DNA from: Macromonas bipunctata
GTDB lineage: Bacteria; Pseudomonadota; Gammaproteobacteria; Burkholderiales; Burkholderiaceae_C
Direction of reading: 5' to 3'
NCBI RefSeq assembly: GCF_002837135.1
Contig: NZ_NWBQ01000002.1
Coordinates: 1-53,484 of the forward strand
DNA length: 53,484 bases
In this document: piece after piece, positions 42,501-50,861 of the stretch
Layout of the letters: each line of letters starts with the position of its first letter
Position numbering within the stretch: the stretch's first letter is position 1
Program-made: the position numbers and the translations under genes
The notes under the pieces: model-generated
What the model was told of the DNA's origin: nothing
The model's database searches: none
Seen by the model: the letters and a program-made list of their open reading frames with translations, nothing else

Positions 42501-45500
42501 CACCACCAGGCCACCACCATCGCCGCCTTCGGGGCCCAGGTCGATGAGCCAGTCGCTGGCGCGGATCACGTCCAGGTTGTGCTCGATCACCACCAGCGAA
42601 TGCCCGGCCTCCAGCAACTGGCGCAAGGCGCGCATGAGTTTGGCGATGTCGTCAAAGTGCAGGCCGGTGGTGGGCTCGTCGAACAGGAACAATGTGCCCT
42701 TGCTGGCCAGCGGTTGGCCCGAGGCGGTCTTGGGAACCTTCGTTTTGGACGTTTTGGAGGCACGGCTGGCCGCCGCTTCGGCCAGAAAACCTGCCAGCTT
42801 GAGGCGCTGGGCCTCGCCACCGCTCAAGGTGGGCACAGGCTGGCCCAAGCGCACGTATTCCAGCCCCACCTCCACCACCGGCTGCAACGCACGCAACACG
42901 TGGGCATCGTCGGCAAACCACCGCGCCGCTTCGCTCACGGTCAGCTCCAGCACCTGCGCCACGTTGAGGTGTTGCCCGTGGCGCTCCAGCGTGACTTCCA
43001 ACACCTCGGGGCGGTAACGCTGGCCGTTGCAGTCGGGGCAGCGCAGGTACACGTCGCTGAGGAACTGCATCTCCACGTGCTCAAAACCGGAACCGCCACA
43101 GGTGGGGCAACGCCCGTCACCGCCGTTGAAGCTGAACTTGGCCGCCGTGTAGCCACGCTGTTGCGCCAGCGGCGTGGTGGCGAACAGGGTACGGATCGCG
43201 TCCCACGCGCCCACGTAGCTGACCGGGTTGGAGCGCGCGGTCTTGCCGATGGGGCTTTGATCGACAAACACCACGTCGGCCAGCGCATCGGCCCCCAACA
43301 GCGCGGCGTGCGCGCCGGGGGTTTCGGTGGGGCGGCCAAAATGGCGCATCAGGGCGGGGGCCAACACATCCTGCACCAGCGTGGATTTGCCCGACCCGCT
43401 CACACCGGTGATGACCACCAAACGCTGCAACGGCAACACCACCGTAATGTCGCGCAAGTTGTGCTCACGCACGCCTTGCAGCGTCAGGCGTGGGGTGGAC
43501 GGCGTGACCCTGCGCTGGATACCCAACCCCACCCGCTTGCGCCCGCCCAGGTAAGCCCCGGTCAGGGTGTCGGCCTGACGCAGCGCGGCCACCGGGCCGT
43601 CAAACACAATTTGGCCGCCGCGCTCGCCGGGGCCGGGGCCCATGTCGATAATGCGGTCGGCGGCCAGCATCACGGCGGGGTCGTGTTCCACCACCACCAG
43701 CGTGTTGCCCGCGTCGCGCAGGCGGCGCATGGCTTGGTTGATGCGGGCCATGTCGCGCGGGTGCAGCCCAATGCTGGGCTCGTCCAGCACAAACAGGGTG
43801 TTGACCAGCGAGGTGCCCAAGGCCGTCGTCAAGTTGATGCGCTGCACCTCGCCGCCGCTGAGGGTGCGGCTCTGGCGGTCCAGCGTCAGGTAGCCCAACC
43901 CGACTTCGCACAGGTAGCGCAAGCGGGTCTGGATCTCGTCCAGCAACAGGCACAGGGCCTGGGCATCGCCGCTGCGCTGAAGTGCCACCACAGGGGCCGG
44001 GGCACCGGGCTCCTCATGCTGCGAGCAGAAATCGTCACCCGGCACCCCAGCCCCTGTGGCGTGGGGCGTTGAGGTACCGATACGGTCAAAGAACCGGCGC
44101 AGGCGCGCTATGGGCAAACACATCAAATCGTGCAGGCACAGGCCCGGCAAGGCGTGCAGTTGGGCGCGTGTCCACGCCACGCCATGCGGCATAAAGCGTT
44201 GTTCCGGGGGCAACACCGCGTCCGCGTCGGCTTTGGAACCGATGCGCCACAGCAAGCTGTCGGTCTTGAGCCGCGCACCGCCACAGTCCGGGCATTCGGT
44301 GTAACTGCGGTACTTGGACAGCAGCACCCGGATGTGCATTTTGTAGGCCTTGCTCTCCAGGTAGTCAAAGAAACGCTGAACGCCGTACCAACTCTGCGTC
44401 CAGTTGCCGTCCCAATCGGGCGCACCGTGCAGCACCCAATGGCGCTGCGCGTCGGTGAGTTGCGCCCACGGGGTGTCGCGCGGAACGCCCGCCGCTGCGG
44501 CGTGGCGCAGCAAGTCGCTCTGGCATTCCTGGTAGGCCGGGGTCTGGATGGGCTTGATGGCCCCATCGCGCAACGACAGCCGCTGGTTGGGCACCACCAG
44601 CCCCCAGTCCACGCCGATGGTGCGTCCAAAGCCCCGGCAGGTGGGGCACGCGCCCACCGCCGAGTTGAACGAGAACATGGACGGCAGCGGTTCGGCGTAG
44701 TGCAGATCGCTTTCGGGGCAATGCAAGCCGGTGGAAAACCGCCAACGCTGGGGTTCGGGCGTGTTGCCTTCTGCCGCCGTGGGGGGCAAGGCGTACACCG
44801 TAAGGCGACCGCCACCACGCTTGAGGCCCAGCTCAATCGCTTCCATCGCCCGCACCGGGGCGGTGCCCGACAGGCGGAAGCGGTCCGCCACCACGTCCAG
44901 CACGCGCACGGTGCTGCCGGACGGGCGCGGCTCCACCCGTTCGGCCTGCACGCGGGCAAAGCCGCTGGCCGACAACCATTGCTGGATGTCGTCGGGCGTG
45001 GCGCTGCTGGGCAATTCCACCGAAAACGTCACCACCAGCCGGGGGTCACCGGCCTGCGCGGCGCGGCGTTGCAGCTCGGCGTAAATGGTCTCGGGCGTGT
45101 CGTGGCGCACCGGCAACGCGGTCTGACGGTCAAACAATTGGGCCGCACGGGCCAACAGCAGCTTGAGGTGGTCGTTGAGCTCCGTCATGGTGCCCACGGT
45201 GGAACGCGACGAGCGCACCGGGTTCGTCTGGTCGATGGCAATGGCCGGGGGCACGCCCTCCACCTTGTCCACCGCCGGCTTGTCCATGCGGTCCAGAAAC
45301 TGGCGCGCGTAGGCGCTGAAGGTCTCGACGTAGCGGCGTTGGCCTTCGGCAAACAGGGTGTCAAACACCAGGCTGGACTTGCCCGAACCGCTGGGGCCAG
45401 TCACCACCGTCCATTCGCCGGTGCGGATGTCCAGATCCAGGTTCTTCAGGTTGTGCTGGCGCGCGCCCCGGATGCGGATCACGCCGGTGGCGCCGGGCGG

Positions 45501-45539
45501 GGTGGCGGGACAAGTATCGGTGGGAGACTGCTGTGCCAT
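39525..45539 (-). CDS. uvrA: Double-length tandem UvrA-like protein
   Basis: UvrA finds bulky DNA lesions and hands them to UvrB. This 2004-aa protein is two UvrA units in one chain. Walker A motifs lie near residues 51 (GPSGSGKS), 713, 1101 and 1681 (GVSGSGKST); LSGGE signatures near 560, 905, 1490 and 1882. The second unit (about 1065-2004) keeps the full zinc finger CPVC...CPDC, an UvrB-binding-like insert and the C-terminal finger CPACEGQG...CETCHG. In the first unit the early finger has CPES instead of CPxC. A Pro/Ala-rich linker (near 1040-1065) joins them. Long UvrA forms occur in Burkholderiales and often accompany a standard UvrA. The start is MAQQSPTDT at 45539. Confidence 0.93.
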   Translation of the reverse strand: MAQQSPTDTCPATPPGATGVIRIRGARQHNLKNLDLDIRTGEWTVVTGPSGSGKSSLVFDTLFAEGQRRYVETFSAYARQFLDRMDKPAVDKVEGVPPAIAIDQTNPVRSSRSTVGTMTELNDHLKLLLARAAQLFDRQTALPVRHDTPETIYAELQRRAAQAGDPRLVVTFSVELPSSATPDDIQQWLSASGFARVQAERVEPRPSGSTVRVLDVVADRFRLSGTAPVRAMEAIELGLKRGGGRLTVYALPPTAAEGNTPEPQRWRFSTGLHCPESDLHYAEPLPSMFSFNSAVGACPTCRGFGRTIGVDWGLVVPNQRLSLRDGAIKPIQTPAYQECQSDLLRHAAAAGVPRDTPWAQLTDAQRHWVLHGAPDWDGNWTQSWYGVQRFFDYLESKAYKMHIRVLLSKYRSYTECPDCGGARLKTDSLLWRIGSKADADAVLPPEQRFMPHGVAWTRAQLHALPGLCLHDLMCLPIARLRRFFDRIGTSTPHATGAGVPGDDFCSQHEEPGAPAPVVALQRSGDAQALCLLLDEIQTRLRYLCEVGLGYLTLDRQSRTLSGGEVQRINLTTALGTSLVNTLFVLDEPSIGLHPRDMARINQAMRRLRDAGNTLVVVEHDPAVMLAADRIIDMGPGPGERGGQIVFDGPVAALRQADTLTGAYLGGRKRVGLGIQRRVTPSTPRLTLQGVREHNLRDITVVLPLQRLVVITGVSGSGKSTLVQDVLAPALMRHFGRPTETPGAHAALLGADALADVVFVDQSPIGKTARSNPVSYVGAWDAIRTLFATTPLAQQRGYTAAKFSFNGGDGRCPTCGGSGFEHVEMQFLSDVYLRCPDCNGQRYRPEVLEVTLERHGQHLNVAQVLELTVSEAARWFADDAHVLRALQPVVEVGLEYVRLGQPVPTLSGGEAQRLKLAGFLAEAAASRASKTSKTKVPKTASGQPLASKGTLFLFDEPTTGLHFDDIAKLMRALRQLLEAGHSLVVIEHNLDVIRASDWLIDLGPEGGDGGGLVVAEGPPQEVQQHPTSHTARALRDYAADMDGTVACVQEAPATYGTALAPAPASASAAPNAIRIVNASEHNLHHLSVDIPRGQFNVITGVSGSGKSTLAFDILFNEGQRRYLESLNAYARSMVQPAGRPEVDAVYGIPPTVAIEQRLSRGGRKSTVGTATEVWHFLRLLYVKLGTQHCVHDGTPVQPQTPDSLLAQMMTQFRGQHIGLLAPLVTNRKGIYTELADWARLRGYTHLRVDGEFVPTTGFPRLDRFKEHSIELPVFSLDVLPETEPLLRAQLAQALQHGKGVVHVLSEIDGLQAALDAGTSTAQMGRWQAFSTLRACPVCATSYAELDPRLFSYNSKHGWCPDCVGTGVQLSAAQRRALDDSVADDKDKGREQAFAEPDIDDLTDQPCASCGGTRLNATARAVRFLGRSITELAHLSVRDLHQWVLTLEAQGGLHRREADIARDLLPEIQSRLAFLEQVGLGYLTLDRGAPTLSGGEAQRIRLAAQLGSNLQGVCYVLDEPTIGLHARDNHILLNALHRLGQQGNTLVVVEHDEDTIRRADHVIDIGPGAGVRGGHVVAQGSVADVMAAADSQTGRYLLHAMRHPLQPRRGVVSVAASDEGVPSASYRPLRGQKSAPGTPASPQQEPLGDQELTWLTVEGAALHNLQNVTAQVPLRRLVAVTGVSGSGKSTLARDVLLANVASAVQLHSGSKAGREAWAAGQRPKWQGCQSLLGTEVIQRVLEVDQTPIGKTPRSCPATYIGFWDNIRKLFAATLEAQARGYGPGRFSFNTGDGRCPACEGQGVRTIEMSFLPDVKVPCETCHGARFNPETLAVTWRGKNIGDVLRMEVDDAVDFFAAMPAIAHPLQLLQDVGLGYLTLGQPSPTLSGGEAQRIKLVTELTKVRDDIGKRGQKAPHTLYVLDEPTVGLHMADVDKLIRVLHRLVDGGHSVVVIEHDLDVIAEADWVLDLGPDGGDAGGQLVAAGTPEDVVRQRTPTGLALAPVLARG

Positions 45540-45665
45540 GGTGTGCCTTCGTTGGAAGGCTGCCATTCTAGGCAGGCGCCCTGGCCACCGCTGGCGCACG
45601 TGTATGGGGCTGGCCCCCTACCCGCCACCGCCACGGGCAGGAAAGCGGGCAGAGGTGCGAACCGC

Positions 45666-46106
45666 TTATTGCGGCTTGACGATCAGCACCGGCACCTTGG
45701 CGTGCGTCAGCACTTTTTGCGCCACGCTGCCCAGGATCAGCGCCTGCATGCCCTTGCGGCCGTGCGAGCCCATCACGATCAGGTCGCAACCTTCGGCGTC
45801 GGCGGTTTCCAGAATGCCCTCGTAGGTCACGTTGCGCTCGATGGTGTCGCCGTCAAACGCCACGCCACGCGCCACGCAGCAGGCGCGCACGTCGTCCAGC
45901 GCGCGGCTGGCCGAGGCTTGCGCCTCCGACAGGTAGGCCTGGATGCCCACGGCGGACGCATCGCCAATGCCGATATACGGGAACGGGTCGATGACGTAGA
46001 TGCCGATCACGTGCGCGTTGTGCTGCTTGGCCAGGTCGGCGGCAAACTCGGCCGCCTGGTGCGACAGTTGCGAGCCATCACAGGGCACCAGAATCTTTTT
46101 GAACAT
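45666..46106 (-). CDS. Universal stress protein A family
   Basis: The 146-aa protein begins MFKKILVPCDGSQLSHQAAE and carries the ATP-binding C-terminal motif VMGSHGRKGMQALILGSVAQKV (GxHGxxG-9-GS type), so it is likely an ATP-binding UspA of the UspA/UspFG group. Such proteins respond to starvation and stress. The start at 46106 gives the classical N-terminus. It lies 126 bp before uvrA on the same strand. Confidence 0.93.
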   Translation of the reverse strand: MFKKILVPCDGSQLSHQAAEFAADLAKQHNAHVIGIYVIDPFPYIGIGDASAVGIQAYLSEAQASASRALDDVRACCVARGVAFDGDTIERNVTYEGILETADAEGCDLIVMGSHGRKGMQALILGSVAQKVLTHAKVPVLIVKPQ

Positions 46107-46237
46107 GGGTTGAACCTCCAAGGTTGAGAACAATCTATCCCCACATCTTAAACACACCGCCGCCCCGGCCCCGGTGGGCGCGCAGCGCGGGTGTTAGGAT
46201 GAAAGCAGTTTCAACACCACACACAAGGAGCCACGTT

Positions 46238-46747
46238 ATGGGTTTGTTCGACATGTTCAAGGGCGACAGCGGCGAGAAGATGACCCCGCACCTCGCATTT
46301 GCCACCGGCTTGCTGTACATGATGTCGGCGGATGGCGAGATGGACAACGAGGAAGTGGGCCACCTGCTGAGCGTGCTGGGCGGTCAGGACGACGGGCGGG
46401 GCTCGATTGGCGTGGGCGCGCAAAGCCAGGCGCTGCTGGATTCGGCGGTCAAGTACCGCCGCAAGCATTCGGTGGAAACCTTCCTGCAGGAAGCCACGCC
46501 GGTGCTGTCGGACGCACAGAAGATGTGCATCCTGGTCAACCTGATCGACTCCTCGCTGGTCGATGGCCAGCCCGAGCCCGAAGAACAAGTGCTGTTTGGC
46601 AAGTTCCTGCAGGCGTTTGGCATTTCGGAAGAACGCTTCCGCCCGTTCTTCGAGGTGATCGTGCTCAAGAACGACCGCAGCGTCTTCACCAACCCCAACC
46701 ACCCCAAGAACAGCAGCGGCTACCGCGTCAGCCTCAGCGGGCTGTGA
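46238..46747 (+). CDS. TerB-like protein
   Basis: The 169-aa protein, MGLFDMFKGDSGEKMTPHLAF, has the TerB/DjlA-type helical domain with YMMSADGEMDNEEVGHL and LVDGQPEPEEQVLFGKFLQAFG, acidic motifs that may bind a divalent metal. A clear AAGGAG site lies 9 nt before the ATG. No other ter genes are nearby, so a tellurite role is not implied. Confidence 0.87.
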   Translation: MGLFDMFKGDSGEKMTPHLAFATGLLYMMSADGEMDNEEVGHLLSVLGGQDDGRGSIGVGAQSQALLDSAVKYRRKHSVETFLQEATPVLSDAQKMCILVNLIDSSLVDGQPEPEEQVLFGKFLQAFGISEERFRPFFEVIVLKNDRSVFTNPNHPKNSSGYRVSLSGL

Positions 46748-46762
46748 TGCCGTGATCCGCCG

Positions 46763-47002
46763 TCAGCGCGGGACGCCCGCCGCGTCCTGACGCTGCTCCA
46801 CCAGGCGCCAGATGGCCAGCTTGGTGGCGTCGTCGGCCTTGCCCCAAGCGCGCAATTCTTCCAGCGTGCGCCAGCAGCCTTCGCACAAGCCGCTGCTGGC
46901 CGACATACGGCACACACCAATGCAGGGTGATGGCACCGTCTGCCCCGGTTTGGGAGCGGTGGTGGCCAAAGCAATGAAAGGGCGGGGTACGGGCTCAGAC
47001 AT
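46763..47002 (-). CDS. DUF1289 small Cys-rich protein
   Basis: The 79-aa protein has the family signature PCIGVCRMSASSGLCEGCWRTLEEL with four cysteines, probably binding Fe-S or zinc. Function is unknown. Its start lies 8 nt inside the preceding HAD gene, so the two are translationally coupled. Starts at MSEPVPRPF. Confidence 0.87.
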   Translation of the reverse strand: MSEPVPRPFIALATTAPKPGQTVPSPCIGVCRMSASSGLCEGCWRTLEELRAWGKADDATKLAIWRLVEQRQDAAGVPR

Positions 47003-47681
47003 GCCCGGATGATACCGAAGCCAGCAAGGCGGGCAACTGTGCCATGTGGTGGAACACCCGCGCCACGGGCAGGCCAGCAAAAGCGCGCCCGTGCCCTTGC
47101 GGGCAGTAGCCCCACACCGTGGCCCCAGCGGCCAACCCGGCACGCACGCCGGTGGGGGTATCTTCAATCACCAGACAACGCTCAGGGGCCACGCCCACGC
47201 TTTGGGCCGCCACCAGGTACACATCGGGCGCGGGTTTGGAGCGTGGCAAGTCGTGGCCGCTGAAGACGCGCTCGCCAAAATGCGGTGCCATGCCCGCCAT
47301 GTGCAACTGCATCAGCACCTTGGCCCGATCGGCCCCCGACGCGCAGGCAATGCGGCCCTGCACCAGCGCGTGCACTTGGGCTACCGCCTGCACCGCACCG
47401 GGCATGGGTTGCAGTTCGGCACGCAAGCGCTCATCGCGCCGGGCATAGAAAGCACGCATCCATTCGTCGGTCAAGGGTTTGCCGGTGCGGGCCTCGATTT
47501 GCGCGCGCTCGTCGCGCACGGCCTTGCCCAAAAAAATGGCCATCGATTCTTCCAGCGTCATGGCCCAGCCGGCTTCTTCCAGCACGTCGCGCAACACGCT
47601 GTGGGTGATGGGTTCGCTGTCCACCAGCACACCATCGCAGTCGAACAGCACGGCATCAAACAAGGGGCTGGGTGCGGTCAT
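46995..47681 (-). CDS. HAD-superfamily IA hydrolase (phosphoglycolate phosphatase-like)
   Basis: The 228-aa protein has HAD motif I (LFDCDGVLVDSEPI), motif II (ACASGADRAK), motif III Lys (GHDLPRSKPAPDVYL) and motif IV (CLVIEDTPTGVRAG). A helical cap lies between motifs I and II (subfamily IA). These enzymes dephosphorylate small sugar phosphates or nucleotides; the substrate is not known. Start MTAPSPLFD at 47681; overlaps DUF1289 by 8 nt and follows the YchJ gene by 11 nt. Confidence 0.9.
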   Translation of the reverse strand: MTAPSPLFDAVLFDCDGVLVDSEPITHSVLRDVLEEAGWAMTLEESMAIFLGKAVRDERAQIEARTGKPLTDEWMRAFYARRDERLRAELQPMPGAVQAVAQVHALVQGRIACASGADRAKVLMQLHMAGMAPHFGERVFSGHDLPRSKPAPDVYLVAAQSVGVAPERCLVIEDTPTGVRAGLAAGATVWGYCPQGHGRAFAGLPVARVFHHMAQLPALLASVSSGHV

Positions 47682-47692
47682 CAAGTTGGTGG

Positions 47693-48112
47693 TCACAGCA
47701 GGTCTCCATCCACGTAGTACCACTGCCCGGCTTCGCGCACAAAGCGGCTGCGTTCGTGCAGGCGCTGGCCTTGGCCACCGATGCGGGAACGGGCCACGAA
47801 TTCGACCTCGGCGTGGTCGGTGTCCAGCACGCGGTGCTGACGCACCTCCAGCCCCAGCCATTTCACGCCGGGTTCCAGCGTCAGTTCCGCCGGGCGGGTG
47901 CTGGGGTGCCAGCTGGCTTGCAGGTAGGCCACATTACCGCGCACAAAGGCGGTGTAGCGCGAGCGCATCAGGGCTTCGGCGCTGGGGGCCGGATGGGCGG
48001 TGCGGTCGGCCAACAGTGGGCCGCAACAGGCTGAAAACGGCAGCGGCTGGCGGCGCGCGTTGTGGCGGCCGCACGGGCACGGCTCGGAAGGAGAGGGATA
48101 CACAGGGTTCAT
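47693..48112 (-). CDS. YchJ family protein with SEC-C zinc motif
   Basis: The 139-aa protein begins with a SEC-C-like zinc motif ([21 protein letters not shown]), then a small NTF2-like domain with [17 protein letters not shown] and [20 protein letters not shown]. The family is widespread with unknown function. Its ATG overlaps the xerC stop (ATGA). Confidence 0.9.
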   Translation of the reverse strand: MNPVYPSPSEPCPCGRHNARRQPLPFSACCGPLLADRTAHPAPSAEALMRSRYTAFVRGNVAYLQASWHPSTRPAELTLEPGVKWLGLEVRQHRVLDTDHAEVEFVARSRIGGQGQRLHERSRFVREAGQWYYVDGDLL

Positions 48113-49209
48113 CTGGGGGTTTTTCGTCGGGACGGCACACCATCAGCGGCGGCATCCGGGGCCGTGGTTGGTTCCGGTTGATCGTCCAACGGGGCCAGCG
48201 GCGCATTGGGCACGGGGCCTTGGGGTGGGCGCGGCTGGCCGGGTTCGCGGTGGTGGGCGCGCGGATGCGCGGCTTCGTAGATGCGGGTCAGGTGCTGGAA
48301 ATCCAACCGGGTGTAGACCTGCGTGGTGGTGATGCTGGCGTGGCCCAGCAGCTCCTGCACCGCACGCAAGTCGCCGCTGGATTGCAGCAGGTGGCTGGCA
48401 AAGCTGTGGCGCAGCATGTGCGGGTGTACCGGCGTGTCCAGCCCCGCCTGCAAGGAGCGGCGCTTGAGGCGCACGCGCAAATACTGCGGCGTCAGGCGCG
48501 TACCGTGCTGGCCCACGAACAGGGCCGGTTCACCTTGCGCCCACAGCGCGCGGTAGGGCAGCCAGTCGGCCAACGCCGCCAGCGCAGGCGCGCCCACTGG
48601 CACGCTGCGGCGGCGGCTGCCTTTACCCAGCACGTGGGCTTCGCCCGCCTCGGCATCAATCCAGCCTTTGGCGTTGGCGCTGGGCCGGGCATCCAGCCCC
48701 ACCAATTCGCTGATGCGCAGGCCGCAGCCGTACAGCAATTCCACCAAACAGCGGTCGCGCGCCTGCATGGCGGGGTCGGCATCGTCGCGTTCGTGCTCGG
48801 CCAGGCGGATGGCGGCTTCCACCCCCAGCGCCTTGGGCAAGGGTTTGGGCGCCTTGGGCGAGCGCACGTCCAGCAGCGGGTGGTGCTCCAGCAGGCCTTC
48901 GCGCCCGAGCCAGGTGTAGAACGCGCGCCAGCCCGACAGGATGAGCGCAATGCCGCGCGCGCTGCGCCCCGCCGAGTGCATCTGCGCCACCCAGCGCCGC
49001 ACGTGGGTGGGCTGCAGGTTGCGCAACGTCAGGCCATCGTGAGCGCACAGCTCGGTCAGGCGTTTGAGGTCGAGGGTGTAGAGCACCAGCGTGCGCTCGG
49101 CCAGGCGTTTCTCGACCTGGGCGTGTTGCAGGTAGCGTTGCACCCAGTCGGCGCCCTCGGCGTCAAAGGTGCCGCCCGGGGGCAGTGTTGGGTCGGCAGG
49201 TATGGCCAT
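48109..49209 (-). CDS. xerC: Tyrosine recombinase XerC
   Basis: XerC, with XerD, resolves chromosome dimers at dif. The 366-aa protein has an N-terminal SAM-like domain (about 15-110) and a catalytic domain with Arg ([13 protein letters not shown]), HxxR ([11 protein letters not shown]), the second His ([16 protein letters not shown]) and the Tyr nucleophile in the same VYTR motif. A Pro-rich tail of about 55 residues extends beyond the usual end. It overlaps the dapF stop by 1 nt (TAATG) and ychJ by 4 nt. Pairing with dapF points to XerC, not XerD. Confidence 0.93.
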   Translation of the reverse strand: MAIPADPTLPPGGTFDAEGADWVQRYLQHAQVEKRLAERTLVLYTLDLKRLTELCAHDGLTLRNLQPTHVRRWVAQMHSAGRSARGIALILSGWRAFYTWLGREGLLEHHPLLDVRSPKAPKPLPKALGVEAAIRLAEHERDDADPAMQARDRCLVELLYGCGLRISELVGLDARPSANAKGWIDAEAGEAHVLGKGSRRRSVPVGAPALAALADWLPYRALWAQGEPALFVGQHGTRLTPQYLRVRLKRRSLQAGLDTPVHPHMLRHSFASHLLQSSGDLRAVQELLGHASITTTQVYTRLDFQHLTRIYEAAHPRAHHREPGQPRPPQGPVPNAPLAPLDDQPEPTTAPDAAADGVPSRRKTPR

Positions 49210-50093
49210 TAGGCCAGGTCGGGCACGTCGATGCTGCCCTGGAACACCGTCACCGCCGGGCCGGTCATCAACACAGGCGCGTCCAGACGGCTGGCGCCGG
49301 CCCAGGCGATGGTGAGCTGGCCGCCACGGGCCTGCACATCCACGCGCTCGTCCAGCCAGCCCAGACGGATGCCCGCCACCACCGCCGCACAGGCGCCGGT
49401 GCCACAGGCCAGGGTCTCGCCCGCGCCGCGCTCGTACACGCGCAGCTTGACGTGCTGGCGGTCCAGCACCTGCAAAAAGCCCACGTTGACGCGCTTGGGG
49501 AAGGTGGGGTGGCGCTCCAGCAGCGGCCCCCACGCGGCCACGGGGGCGGTGTCCACATCGTCCACACGCAGCACGGCGTGCGGGTTGCCCATCGACACCA
49601 CCGCCACCGGCACGTGCAGCGGCTGGCCCGCCGGGGCGATGTCCAGCGGCCACTGCTGCCAGTGGCCCTGCGCCAGCGGCTGCAAGCCTGCGGGCTGGAA
49701 CGGGATGCGCGGCAGGTCGAACACCGGCGCGCCCATGTCCACGGTCACGCGGCCATCGGGGTTGAGACGCAGTTCGATCTCGCCGCCTTGGGTCTGCACG
49801 CGCACGGTGCTCTTGGTGGTGAGGCCACGCTCATGCACGTAGCGCACAAAACAGCGTGCGCCGTTGCCGCAATTTTCTACCTCGCCGCCATCGGCGTTGT
49901 GGATGATGTATTCAAAATCCACCCCCACATGGGGGGCGGGGCGCACGGTCAGGATCTGGTCGGCACCCACGCCAAAGTGGCGATCCGCCAGAAAACGGTA
50001 CTGCGCGGTGCTCAGACCGAGCCGACCGCGCGTCTCGTCGAGCACGACAAAGTCGTTGCCCGCGCCCTGCATCTTGGTAAATGGAATCAGCAT
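49209..50093 (-). CDS. dapF: Diaminopimelate epimerase
   Basis: DapF converts LL- to meso-diaminopimelate for lysine and peptidoglycan. The 294-aa product starts [20 protein letters not shown]. Both catalytic cysteines are visible, in [10 protein letters not shown] (near 76) and [11 protein letters not shown] (near 226). It is followed by xerC, a conserved neighbour. Confidence 0.96.
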   Translation of the reverse strand: MLIPFTKMQGAGNDFVVLDETRGRLGLSTAQYRFLADRHFGVGADQILTVRPAPHVGVDFEYIIHNADGGEVENCGNGARCFVRYVHERGLTTKSTVRVQTQGGEIELRLNPDGRVTVDMGAPVFDLPRIPFQPAGLQPLAQGHWQQWPLDIAPAGQPLHVPVAVVSMGNPHAVLRVDDVDTAPVAAWGPLLERHPTFPKRVNVGFLQVLDRQHVKLRVYERGAGETLACGTGACAAVVAGIRLGWLDERVDVQARGGQLTIAWAGASRLDAPVLMTGPAVTVFQGSIDVPDLA

Positions 50094-50115
50094 GGGCGCA
50101 TTATCGGGCAGCTGG

Positions 50116-50784
50116 TTATTGCGCCGGGGCCGTTTCGGCCATGAAGATCTCGACGCGGCGGTTGCGCGCGCGGCCTTCCGATGTGGCGTTGCTGGCGATG
50201 GGTTCGTAGGAGCCACGGCCATCGATGGCAATGGCCGCTGCGGGCACGCCGCGCGCGGTCAGGTAGTTGCGCACGCTGGCGGCGCGGTTGACCGACAGCG
50301 GGTTGTTCACGGCGTCGGAGCCGGTGTTGTCGGTGTGGCCAATGATGCGCACACGCGCGTTGGGATTCTGCATCAGGCCCTGGGCAAAGGTGTCCAGGAT
50401 GGTGCGAAAGTTGGGCTGGATATCGGCGCGGCCACTGGCAAACGAGATGTCGCTCGGGATGTTGAGCTTGAGCTGGTTGTCGGCGGTCTGTGTCACTTCC
50501 ACGCCGGTGCCGGCGGTGCTGGCCTGCATCTGGCGCTTTTGCTCTTCCATGCGGGTGGACCACACGTGGCCACCAATGGCGCCCACGCCCGCCCCCAAGG
50601 CCGCACCGCGCAGCGCGCCCTTCTTGCCGTCGGTGGCGGCGCCCAGCACGGCACCGGCCAGCGCGCCAATGCCCGCGCCCTTGGCGGTGCCGCTCTTCTG
50701 TTCTTCCGACATATTGGCGCAACCGCCCAAAGCCAAGGCACCGGCCAGCATGGCGGCCAGAAGGCGTGTGTGTTGTACTTGCAT
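50116..50784 (-). CDS. OmpA-family lipoprotein with glycine-zipper
   Basis: The 222-aa protein has a signal peptide with lipobox LGGC (C about 20), a Gly/Ala zipper (about 33-68) of the YMGG type, and a C-terminal OmpA domain (about 95-215) with [29 protein letters not shown] and [13 protein letters not shown], which binds peptidoglycan. It likely tethers the outer membrane to the wall. Start [10 protein letters not shown] (50784). It lies 22 nt before dapF. Confidence 0.92.
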   Translation of the reverse strand: MQVQHTRLLAAMLAGALALGGCANMSEEQKSGTAKGAGIGALAGAVLGAATDGKKGALRGAALGAGVGAIGGHVWSTRMEEQKRQMQASTAGTGVEVTQTADNQLKLNIPSDISFASGRADIQPNFRTILDTFAQGLMQNPNARVRIIGHTDNTGSDAVNNPLSVNRAASVRNYLTARGVPAAAIAIDGRGSYEPIASNATSEGRARNRRVEIFMAETAPAQ

Positions 50785-50861
50785 GGAAGTTCTCCTGAAA
50801 CAATGGTTGGACAATCGGACTTCGGCATCATAGGACGCCCCGGCTTGCGCCTGGCCCCACT

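Noticed and set aside
46238-46747. Tellurite resistance operon
   Set aside because: Only a single TerB-like gene is present; terA, terC, terD and terZ are not nearby.
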